Source: an uncultured Flavobacteriales bacterium
Lineage (GTDB): Bacteria > Bacteroidota > Bacteroidia > Flavobacteriales_E > Vicingaceae
DNA: 64,000 nt
Assembly (NCBI GenBank): GCA_913056345.1
Contig: CAJXMH010000011.1
Location: 1-64,000 of the forward strand
Direction of reading: 5' to 3'
Shown here: positions 53,028 to 62,440 of the stretch, piece after piece
Layout of the letters: every line of letters begins with the position of its first letter
Position numbering within the stretch: the stretch's first letter is position 1
The notes under the pieces: model-generated
The model's database searches: none
What the model was told of the DNA's origin: nothing
Seen by the model: only the letters and a program-made list of their open reading frames with translations
Made by a program: the position numbers and the translations under genes

Positions 53028-55571
53028 ATGATTTCATTTCTAAAAACATTTAAAAAGCATAGTTCGCTCTTTATATTATTTTCTTGCTTAAGCTTTTCTG
53101 CTACAGCACAATTGAATTATTATTTATATGACTCTTTAAAAGTCTTCAGAGATGGTAATGAATTGAACCAACCCTTCTGGGGTGGTTTTAATGCTCCTCA
53201 ATTCGGACAAATAGACCTGAACCTTGATGGCAAAAAAGACTTAATCGTTTTTGATCGTGTTGGTGAAAAACTGCTAACGCTCATTAACCAGGGGGGCATG
53301 GGTGAAGTTAATTATCGTTTTGAGCCTGAATACATAAAATACTTCCCAACTATAAAGTATCAAATGTATACCAAAGACTATGACTGCGATGGAGACAATG
53401 ACCTCTTCGTTGGTGGTTCTGATCTAAGGTTATTTCAAAATAATAGCTCAATGCTTGATGGAATCCTATTGTCGGATTCAGGAAAAGTGAACTCTTTGTA
53501 CAATCCGGATCAAGCTAATCAAATCCCCTCTTCCATTAACCCTAGTCAACCAAACTTAATTGGACTTGGAGATGTTGACGGTGACGGAGATCTTGATATT
53601 ATCAATGAGTTTGGTCTAGGTAACCAGCTAGAATATCATCGAAACCTATCGATAGAACGCAATGGTGAGTGTGGTTTAATTTTTGAAAGAAGAGCAAAAT
53701 GCTGGGGTAATTTCATGGAGTCTAGTCTTAGCTCTGAGATTTTCTTAGATACCTGCAGATGGACTGAATTTGGAAGTGGCGGAGAATTCACAAAGAGAGA
53801 TGAGAACCATATCACAGAGGGGCAAAAAGGATTGAAACATGGAAATTCTGCCATTGCTATTTTCGATCTAGACTATAATGGTAGTGCAGACGTTTTACTC
53901 GGAGATGACGGCACCAGAAGAGTTACCGCTCTTTATAATGCTGACAGTGGCAGTATCCCAAGAGTAGATTCAAGGATTTTCAGAGTAGACAGCACCTTCC
54001 CAAGTTTTGACCAACCTATTGACTTACCTATTTTTCCTGCTTCATATTTCTTAGACCTTGACAATGATGGTTTTGACGATATGTTGGTTGCCCCAAACAC
54101 CAATGATTTCCTTAGCCCTGGCAAGAACAAGAACAACATCCTTTTTTACAAAGGAAATGGAACAGCCAATGGTTTCACTTTAACCAATAAGGCTCTTTTC
54201 TTTAAAGATATACTTGATTTTGGCGAAGGCAGCTATCCTACTTTTTTTGACTTCAATAAAGATGGCAAGCAAGATCTACTGATTGGTAATTTGGGCTATT
54301 ACAACGATTCATCTAAAAGAGATGTGGGACAATTGGCTCTCATGATCAATACAGGAACTACCCAAAAACCTGAATTTGACCTGATTGACACTAATTTTCT
54401 AAACTTACCCCAATATTTGTTGCTTGATACCAACCGACTTCCTGAATATAATTTGATCCCGGCGTCAGGTGACTTGGATGGAGACGGAGATGAGGATCTT
54501 TTAATAGGCGTATCAAGTGGTAAGATTCTTCATTTTGAAGATACAGCAAATCAAGGGCAAGCAGCTGAATACAAATACAAGGGTGATTACTTCCAGAAAA
54601 TAAGAGTATTCAACAATGCCAAGCCTGATCTTTTTGATGTAAATGAGGATGGACTACTTGACTTGGTGATTGGAAGTGAAGTTGGCAGCCTTAGCCTATA
54701 TCTAAATCTTGGTAGTGCGCAAAATCCAATTTTTACAATGAAAGTTGATTCGATTGTTTATCAAGCTGCTACAAACACACAACGCTATCAACTTGAAGAT
54801 GATGTAAACCTGAGTTTTTTCGATATTGGACAAACAATAAGGGTAAAAGGCTCATCCAAATTAGATAATAATGTGCAATACGATATTGTAGCAATAAATG
54901 ATAATTTAAACTACCTAGATCTAAGGCCTAGTTTCTTCAATACCAATAGCAGTAACGATGAGTCGAATTCTAGGGCTGTAGTTGATGCTGCAATTTTAAA
55001 TTGGGGGAAATTTTCATTGATCGATATCGAATCAAATTATGACAGTGCTCCATTCTTATTTAAGAATAGAAATGGTGAAAATCGATTGATCGTTGGAAGC
55101 AGAGATGGCAATATTTTCCTGCTTGACAGCATAAAAGGAAACCCGCTTGATTCATTTATAATAATTGATAATAGATACATTCAACAGAATCTAGGAGGGA
55201 ATACTGTTGTAGCAGGAACAGATTTAAATGGCGATAACTTGATTGACTTTGCGGTTGGAAATAAAGCGGGAGGATTATCCATATTTTTTGGATTGAATAA
55301 TGTTGGTATTGACGAGAAAAAAGTTAAGGCAAATCGAAAGGACTTCTTACTTATTCCAAATCCTGCAAAGCGTTTTGCAATTATAAAGCTTGCTGAAACT
55401 TTTCAAAGTACAGTACAAGAAATTGAGATCAGAGATAGTGCAGGTCGGCTCATTGAAAGGTTGGCAGCAGATAACAGAAAAATTGATCTCACTAATTATA
55501 GGAAAGGAATATACATTGTAAATATCATCAGCGATGATAAGCTTTCTAGTGAATTGCTGATCGTGCAATAA
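53028..55571 (+). CDS. FG-GAP/VCBS repeat protein with type A T9SS sorting domain
   Basis: An 847-residue exported protein. Signal peptide (HSSLFILFSCLSFSATA, ends about residue 27), then many FG-GAP/VCBS-like repeats with calcium-loop motifs: DLNLDGKKDLIVFD, DVDGDGDLDIINEFG, DFNKDGKQDLLIGN, DLDGDGDEDLLIGV, DVNEDGLLDLVIGS, DLNGDNLIDFAVGN. These form a beta-propeller. The last ~75 residues (LLIPNPAKRFAIIK; IRDSAGRLIERLA; YRKGIYIVNI) are a type A T9SS sorting domain. It is probably secreted to or through the surface; function not known. It converges on mdh at a shared terminator. Confidence 0.88.
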   Translation: MISFLKTFKKHSSLFILFSCLSFSATAQLNYYLYDSLKVFRDGNELNQPFWGGFNAPQFGQIDLNLDGKKDLIVFDRVGEKLLTLINQGGMGEVNYRFEPEYIKYFPTIKYQMYTKDYDCDGDNDLFVGGSDLRLFQNNSSMLDGILLSDSGKVNSLYNPDQANQIPSSINPSQPNLIGLGDVDGDGDLDIINEFGLGNQLEYHRNLSIERNGECGLIFERRAKCWGNFMESSLSSEIFLDTCRWTEFGSGGEFTKRDENHITEGQKGLKHGNSAIAIFDLDYNGSADVLLGDDGTRRVTALYNADSGSIPRVDSRIFRVDSTFPSFDQPIDLPIFPASYFLDLDNDGFDDMLVAPNTNDFLSPGKNKNNILFYKGNGTANGFTLTNKALFFKDILDFGEGSYPTFFDFNKDGKQDLLIGNLGYYNDSSKRDVGQLALMINTGTTQKPEFDLIDTNFLNLPQYLLLDTNRLPEYNLIPASGDLDGDGDEDLLIGVSSGKILHFEDTANQGQAAEYKYKGDYFQKIRVFNNAKPDLFDVNEDGLLDLVIGSEVGSLSLYLNLGSAQNPIFTMKVDSIVYQAATNTQRYQLEDDVNLSFFDIGQTIRVKGSSKLDNNVQYDIVAINDNLNYLDLRPSFFNTNSSNDESNSRAVVDAAILNWGKFSLIDIESNYDSAPFLFKNRNGENRLIVGSRDGNIFLLDSIKGNPLDSFIIIDNRYIQQNLGGNTVVAGTDLNGDNLIDFAVGNKAGGLSIFFGLNNVGIDEKKVKANRKDFLLIPNPAKRFAIIKLAETFQSTVQEIEIRDSAGRLIERLAADNRKIDLTNYRKGIYIVNIISDDKLSSELLIVQ

Positions 55572-55574
55572 AAA

Positions 55575-55596
55575 AAGGGGAGTTTTAGCTCCCCTT
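55575..55596. terminator. Bidirectional terminator between convergent genes
   Basis: AAGGGGAG and CTCCCCTT with a six-base loop and an A run on the left; serves the FG-GAP gene and mdh. Confidence 0.8.
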
Positions 55597-55624
55597 CACA
55601 ATAGTTAATCGTTTAGAACTATCT

Positions 55625-56548
55625 CTAGTTCAACAAACCGTTCGTCTTTTTAACGCCCTCTGCGCTTTCTGAAATTTTAGCTTTTTCTGCATCTGAAAGT
55701 TCAATCTCTACAATTTGCTCAATTCCATTTTTACCGATTAGGCAAGGTACACCGATTGAAATATCATTCAATCCAAACTCTCCTTCTAGTAAAGCTGAAC
55801 ATGGAAACATTTTCTTACTATCACAAGCAATCGCTTGAACCATAGCAGAAACAGCCGCTCCAGGTGCGTACCAAGCAGAGGTTCCCAATAGTTTTGTCAA
55901 AGTTGCACCTCCTACCTTAGTGTCTTCAATCACTTGGTTTGCTCGTTCTTCAGAGATGAAATTTTTAACTGGTATACCATTTCTAGTAGCTTTGTCGATC
56001 AAAGGCACCATTCCAGTATCTGAGTGTCCTCCAATCACCATACCGTCAATATCAGAAATTGGACAATCTAGTGCTTCTGCTAATCTATACTTGAATCTAG
56101 CACTGTCCAGTGCTCCACCCATTCCAATTATTCTGTTCTTTGAAATGCCACTTGTTTGATGCACGAGATAAGTCATGGTGTCCATAGGGTTAGAAACCAC
56201 GATAATAATGGTATTAGGTGAATGCTCTAATAGATTCTCCGTTACTTGTTTTACAATACCTGCATTAATCCCGATCAGCTCTTCTCTTGTCATTCCAGGT
56301 TTTCTTGGGATACCTGAAGTAATGACACAAACATCACTATTTGCAGTTTTACTGTAATCATTTGTACTTCCTGTAATTTTGGTATCAAAAGAATTCAAAG
56401 AGGCAGTCTGCATCAAGTCCATTGCTTTACCCTCGGCAAAACCTTCTTTAATATCTAAGATCACAACTTCTGATGCGAAGTCTTTTATTGCAATGTACTC
56501 TGCACAGCTAGCTCCTACAGCTCCTGCTCCTACTACGGTAACTTTCAT
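55625..56548 (-). CDS. mdh: Malate dehydrogenase
   Basis: A 307-residue NAD-dependent dehydrogenase of the LDH-like malate dehydrogenase type. It has the Rossmann motif KVTVVGAGAVGASCAEYIA, the substrate loop GIPRKPGMTREELIGIN (with two Arg for malate), VVSNPMDTMTYL, GMGGALDSARFKYRLAEAL and catalytic His in VIGGHSDTGMVPL. It interconverts malate and oxaloacetate in the TCA cycle. Start and length are normal. It is divergent from the sigma-factor gene. Confidence 0.95.
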   Translation of the reverse strand: MKVTVVGAGAVGASCAEYIAIKDFASEVVILDIKEGFAEGKAMDLMQTASLNSFDTKITGSTNDYSKTANSDVCVITSGIPRKPGMTREELIGINAGIVKQVTENLLEHSPNTIIIVVSNPMDTMTYLVHQTSGISKNRIIGMGGALDSARFKYRLAEALDCPISDIDGMVIGGHSDTGMVPLIDKATRNGIPVKNFISEERANQVIEDTKVGGATLTKLLGTSAWYAPGAAVSAMVQAIACDSKKMFPCSALLEGEFGLNDISIGVPCLIGKNGIEQIVEIELSDAEKAKISESAEGVKKTNGLLN

Positions 56549-56641
56549 GAATATATTTTTATTGATTTAACGCTTGGCTAAATTAACCATAGCCCTTGTA
56601 TTTTAACAACTGAGATCAATAGTTTTTTGGCTTTAAAAAAG

Positions 56642-56675
56642 TTTGGTTAACCAAGGCAACCTTTAGCTAAATTCG
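56642..56675 (+). promoter_or_regulatory. Predicted sigma-factor promoter with overlapping palindrome
   Basis: TTTG (56642-56645), 22 bases, then TAAATTCG (56668-56675), one base from TAnnTTTG. The -33 element is inside a perfect 12-base palindrome TTGGTTAACCAA (56643-56654), a possible operator. Confidence 0.4.
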
Positions 56676-56697
56676 CGTCTAACTGAGGAAAGTCTTA

Positions 56698-57267
56698 ATG
56701 GATTTATCGAATAAAGAGCTAGTAGAAAAGTTGGTAAAAGCTTGCAGCAGAAGAGATCGTTCTGCTCAGCAGCAGCTTTATCAAAAGCTTTACAGCCCCA
56801 TGATGGGAGTCTGTTATCGATACGCTCGGAATCAAGAAGAGGCGAAAGACCTACTTCAAGATGGATTCATCAAGATTTTTGATAAAATTGATCGATTCAA
56901 TTTTAAAGGTTCTTTAGAAGGCTGGGTCAGAAGGATAATGGTAAACCACGCTATAGATCACTATAGAAAAAACAAGAATAAGTTTTCGATGAGTGAAACA
57001 TTAGTGGAGGCTGAAAACATACCAGCTGATGAAGAGGGTGAAAACTGGGCTAAACAGGTACAAGCTAAAACGCTGCTTGCCTTCGTTCAGCAATTAAGTC
57101 CCGTTTATCGTACGGTCTTTAACCTTTATGTGTTAGATGATTATTCGCACGCTGAGATTGCCGACGAATTAGGGATAAGCGAAGGAACATCCAAATCTAA
57201 TTTAGCGAAGGCCAAGCAGAATTTAAGGAACATGATTTTAGAATATAAAAGAAATGAAGAAAAATAA
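56698..57267 (+). CDS. ECF-type RNA polymerase sigma factor
   Basis: A 189-residue sigma-70 family factor with only regions 2 and 4. Region 2 spans about 20-90 (YQKLYSPMMGVCYRYARNQEE; AKDLLQDGFIKIFDKIDRF; GWVRRIMVNHAIDHYRKN) and region 4 about 125-180 (LSPVYRTVFNLYVLDDYSHA; EIADELGISEGTSKSNLAKA). It directs RNA polymerase to a special set of promoters. Its stop overlaps the next gene by 14 bases, so that product is the likely partner (anti-sigma). An AGGAAAG-like sequence lies 7 bases before the ATG. Confidence 0.92.
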   Translation: MDLSNKELVEKLVKACSRRDRSAQQQLYQKLYSPMMGVCYRYARNQEEAKDLLQDGFIKIFDKIDRFNFKGSLEGWVRRIMVNHAIDHYRKNKNKFSMSETLVEAENIPADEEGENWAKQVQAKTLLAFVQQLSPVYRTVFNLYVLDDYSHAEIADELGISEGTSKSNLAKAKQNLRNMILEYKRNEEK

Positions 57268-58555
57268 GTTAACGCAAGAAGAGGAGGCACTTAGGGCCAA
57301 GATCGAGGAGATCGAGTTTGATTATCAAGTTAGCGATTGGAAATCTCTTGAACAAAAACTTCCCACTAATCAAACCCTTCAGCTTGCCAAGTGGCTTGCT
57401 GCATCAACAGCTGTTATTCTTTTAAGTACTGCAGTTTATTTTCTTTCAAAGGACTCTTCTGTTCCTGCAGCTAAAGGAGAAAAACTAAAAAAGGAATTAA
57501 GCACCGCAAAAGTTGATCAGTCGATTGATGGTAAGAAAAATATTGAGATAGGTAGTGAAAAAGTAAAAAGTGAAGCAGAAACCAAGTTAAATGCTAAAGA
57601 AGAAAAAAGCATAAAGCAAACACCTACTCAAACCAAAACTTCCAAGAAGGAAAACAAGTTAACAAACAGTTCGACTGAAAGCGAAAAATCTAATTCATAT
57701 GAGCAAGCAGCAGATGAGCATGCCCAAACTGAAAAAGAGAATAAAGAGCCAATTGAAGAATCGGTTGACCTTAAAGCACTAAAAGAATCGGTTTATTTTA
57801 AGATCATTGGCAAGGCCTGTGTTGGAGAAAGTATAAAATTGATTGCAGAAGCTAATGCAGTGCCAAGGTCAAACCTTATCTGGAAATACGGAAGTAATAA
57901 AATGAATGGACGGGAGATTGATTTGAAACTCCACTCAGAGAAACCAACTTTAATAAGCTTGTTTTACCAGAACGAAAACGGTGAATTAAGCAAATTAAAA
58001 GACACCCTGATCTCTCCGAATACTCCTCCCAAAAGTGATTTCTTCTTTACGGAACATGATGGTATATTTAATGACTTCCAAGTAACCTTTACTGTAGAAG
58101 AACTTCAACCTTCGGAAACTTATAAGTGGCTTCTTAATGACAAAATTATCGGCTCTAAAAGCGAAGATGTCTATGATTTTAATCAAGCAGGAAATTATAA
58201 AGTAACCTTATTTGTGAGCGGTAAAGATGGATGCGAAGCTAATCTAACAAAAACTGTTCATGTTAAAGATGATCATTCGCTTTTTATCAATGCATTCACT
58301 CCCAACGGAGATGGTTACCTTGATACCTTTATGCCACAAGGCTTTGAAGATTTTGACGGCAACTTTAGTTTCAAAGTTTATAATCTGCAGAACAATTTAC
58401 TTTACGAAACCCAGAGTCCAGTTGAAGGTTGGAACGGTAGAATCAAAAACTCAGGACCAATGCAAGATTTAGGTTTATATGTTTGGGAAATAAAAGTTTC
58501 TGACAATAAAGGAAATTACAGAGCGTTTAAGGATAAAGTAAAAATTATAAAGTAG
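57254..58555 (+). CDS. Membrane-anchored anti-sigma-like protein ending in a type B T9SS (CHU_C) domain
   Basis: A 433-residue protein. Residues 1-45 are charged and cytoplasmic (KLTQEEEALRAKIEEIEFDY), 46-64 form one transmembrane helix (KWLAASTAVILLSTAVYFLS), 70-178 are a Lys/Glu-rich disordered linker, about 180-255 a beta-sandwich-like section, about 255-340 a PKD-like domain (SETYKWLLNDKIIG; DFNQAGNYKVTLFV), and 342-433 a gliding-motility-associated C-terminal domain (INAFTPNGDGYLDTFMP; FKVYNLQNNLLYE; GWNGR; GLYVWEIKVSDNKG), the type B T9SS sorting signal. The start overlaps the sigma gene by 14 bases. The short cytoplasmic part could hold the sigma factor, but it lacks a recognisable zinc anti-sigma motif. 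There is no cleavable signal peptide, so this T9SS-type domain would remain tethered in the periplasm. Confidence 0.85.
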   Translation: MKKNKLTQEEEALRAKIEEIEFDYQVSDWKSLEQKLPTNQTLQLAKWLAASTAVILLSTAVYFLSKDSSVPAAKGEKLKKELSTAKVDQSIDGKKNIEIGSEKVKSEAETKLNAKEEKSIKQTPTQTKTSKKENKLTNSSTESEKSNSYEQAADEHAQTEKENKEPIEESVDLKALKESVYFKIIGKACVGESIKLIAEANAVPRSNLIWKYGSNKMNGREIDLKLHSEKPTLISLFYQNENGELSKLKDTLISPNTPPKSDFFFTEHDGIFNDFQVTFTVEELQPSETYKWLLNDKIIGSKSEDVYDFNQAGNYKVTLFVSGKDGCEANLTKTVHVKDDHSLFINAFTPNGDGYLDTFMPQGFEDFDGNFSFKVYNLQNNLLYETQSPVEGWNGRIKNSGPMQDLGLYVWEIKVSDNKGNYRAFKDKVKIIK

Positions 58556-58598
58556 CTTTTTTTGAATGTTTATTGGTTAGTTAGTATTTATAAAAAGC

Positions 58599-58628
58599 AA
58601 AAGGGGTCTGCAAAAACAGACCCCTTTT
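58599..58628. terminator. Bidirectional terminator between convergent genes
   Basis: A 12-bp stem (AAAAGGGGTCTG and CAGACCCCTTTT) with loop CAAAAA; A and T runs on both sides serve the anti-sigma-like gene and gyrB. Confidence 0.9.
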
Positions 58629-58657
58629 TAATTATTAGATATTCAATTACCATGACT

Positions 58658-60646
<1,989 letters not shown>

Positions 60647-60651
60647 TTAAA

Positions 60652-60659
60652 CAAAGATA
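60652..60659 (-). promoter_or_regulatory. Predicted -7 element for gyrB
   Basis: TATCTTTG on the minus strand, an exact TAnnTTTG, 29 bases before the ATG. No -33 TTTG at the usual distance. Gyrase promoters are often supercoiling-sensitive; that cannot be seen here. Confidence 0.5.
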
Positions 60660-60760
60660 ATTATATGCCTTGCCTCGCTTGGTCTAAACAGCTGAAAATA
60701 CAAGGGTTTTATTAACACTTAATTAACAACGAAGCGAGTTTGAAAAGCGCTGTAAATGAA

Positions 60761-62440
60761 TTAGAAAGAGTAGGTTAAGCCTCCCCAAGTATTAAATCCC
60801 TGAAGCGGGTAATCCTGATACTTTTGGTAGTTCAAACCAAGTAGATTATTAAACTCTATAAAAGCAGATAGTTTTTTGGTGTATCGGTACTCAAAAGCAA
60901 GATTGAGATCAACAATGGCATTCAAAGTTTCAATGCTTTCAGTTCTACTAATAATCTGGTTGTTTTGATCAACTGTAATTGCTGAAATAGAAGGAGCAAA
61001 TTGTTCTCCCCAATAGAAGATCGAAGCCTTCGCAATGATTTTATCTCTTAAGTTATACGTTCCTTTTAAGTTTAACTTCAATTCAGGACGATGCCATGCT
61101 TCCGCAAGATTTTCAGTATCAAACATAAAATATTCACCGAGTGCAAAAATTTGAATTTTCTGATTTAGACGATAAACCAATTCTCCCTTCAAACGCACTT
61201 CATCCAATCGATCATAAGCTAAATTAAATCCTTGATCTAATACGGTATTTCCTGCTGATGACTTGAAGTAGAAATAAGCATCATCCGTTCTCAATCGAGA
61301 AGCAGAAGTATTGAAAGAAATGTTTTCACTTAGCGTTCCCCTCAAACCGGCGTATAGGTTAAATTGCTGGTTGCTGTTTTGCAAATTTAGATTAGGGTTC
61401 ACAAAAGGATTCTCTTGCGTAATAGACTGGTAACTATTTCGCTGAATTTCACCCTTAACCCCCAAATATGGTATGAGAATATCATCCACCACATCATATT
61501 TCACTTCGGCAAGCGGATAAAAATGAAAGTTAGCAGACTCATTTACATTGGCATAAATACCCAAACCTGCTTTAACTTTAAAACGCTCGCCAACTGTGCT
61601 AATTTGTGGCTTTAGAGCAAATATTCCGCTAGCATCTGCCAATTCGTAATTGTTGTAATCGGCAAGCACATCAAGCTCGTATAGCTCTTGATCTAGAATT
61701 TGACTCAGCTTGGCAGTTGCCTTGAATTGTTGCTCTGACTGATTGTCTATATTAAAGAAATGATGAAAGTGTGTATTGATTTCATGTCTTAAATTGAATG
61801 AATCTTGTTTTGTGGAACTTAAACGCATATCAAGGTTAAGCTGGTTATAACGTTGATCCAATTGGCTAGAAGGCAGCTCCATTTCTATGATTCTAGGAAT
61901 ATCATAGTAACCATAATAATTTAAGCTATGCAAGTCGTAAGACGCTTTAGCCTCAAAGGTGTTTGTTTTCCAAAACCGTTTTCCAAAAACTTCAAAATGA
62001 GTCTTAGAAAACTCACTGCCTTCAATTCCTGCAGCTTCTGCTTGATTTAAGTAAGAAGCATGAACTCCCAACTGAAAGTCCTTAGAGCGCAGATTACTGT
62101 AGTAAACCTCAGCAAAAGGAAGTAATACATTACCAACCCCTAATCTAGCGTAACCATTGTATAACTTCACTAAAGGTTCACCTTTTATGCGCGCTGCTTT
62201 GATAGGCTCTAACTCGAAACTCACTGCTTGCGGCTTATCTATAAAACTGTAATCTAGTTTTCTTTCAATTTTGAAGGTATCATTTATTTCAGGTGAAAAT
62301 CCAATTTTGTCGGCATCAATTAAAATTGGCTGATACTCTTTAACTACCCTGAAAGTATCATTAGTAAGTTTTTCTTGCGCTTGCGAACAAAAAGGGAGCA
62401 GGCTGATCGCAGCAAAAAGGGCTAAAACTCTATTTCTCAT
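60761..62440 (-). CDS. Outer-membrane beta-barrel protein, TonB-dependent-receptor-like
   Basis: A 559-residue protein starting at the ATG at 62438-62440 (a TTG six codons upstream is less likely), with signal peptide MRNRVLALFAAISLLPFCSQ ahead of AQEK. It then has many alternating amphipathic beta-strands (GYARLGVGNVLLPFAEVYYS; FELEPIKAARIKGEPLVKLY) and ends in an aromatic residue (GGLTYSF), as outer-membrane barrels do. It lacks a plug domain and CarboxypepD-reg domain, so it is not a full TonB-dependent transporter. It overlaps the TPR gene upstream by 11 bases; the barrel and TPR protein may work together. Function not known. Confidence 0.8.
   Translation of the reverse strand: MRNRVLALFAAISLLPFCSQAQEKLTNDTFRVVKEYQPILIDADKIGFSPEINDTFKIERKLDYSFIDKPQAVSFELEPIKAARIKGEPLVKLYNGYARLGVGNVLLPFAEVYYSNLRSKDFQLGVHASYLNQAEAAGIEGSEFSKTHFEVFGKRFWKTNTFEAKASYDLHSLNYYGYYDIPRIIEMELPSSQLDQRYNQLNLDMRLSSTKQDSFNLRHEINTHFHHFFNIDNQSEQQFKATAKLSQILDQELYELDVLADYNNYELADASGIFALKPQISTVGERFKVKAGLGIYANVNESANFHFYPLAEVKYDVVDDILIPYLGVKGEIQRNSYQSITQENPFVNPNLNLQNSNQQFNLYAGLRGTLSENISFNTSASRLRTDDAYFYFKSSAGNTVLDQGFNLAYDRLDEVRLKGELVYRLNQKIQIFALGEYFMFDTENLAEAWHRPELKLNLKGTYNLRDKIIAKASIFYWGEQFAPSISAITVDQNNQIISRTESIETLNAIVDLNLAFEYRYTKKLSAFIEFNNLLGLNYQKYQDYPLQGFNTWGGLTYSF

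Noticed and set aside
60761-62440. Barrel protein as a complete TonB-dependent transporter
   Set aside because: No plug domain or TonB box can be seen and the size (559 residues) is too small; only barrel-like strands are evident.
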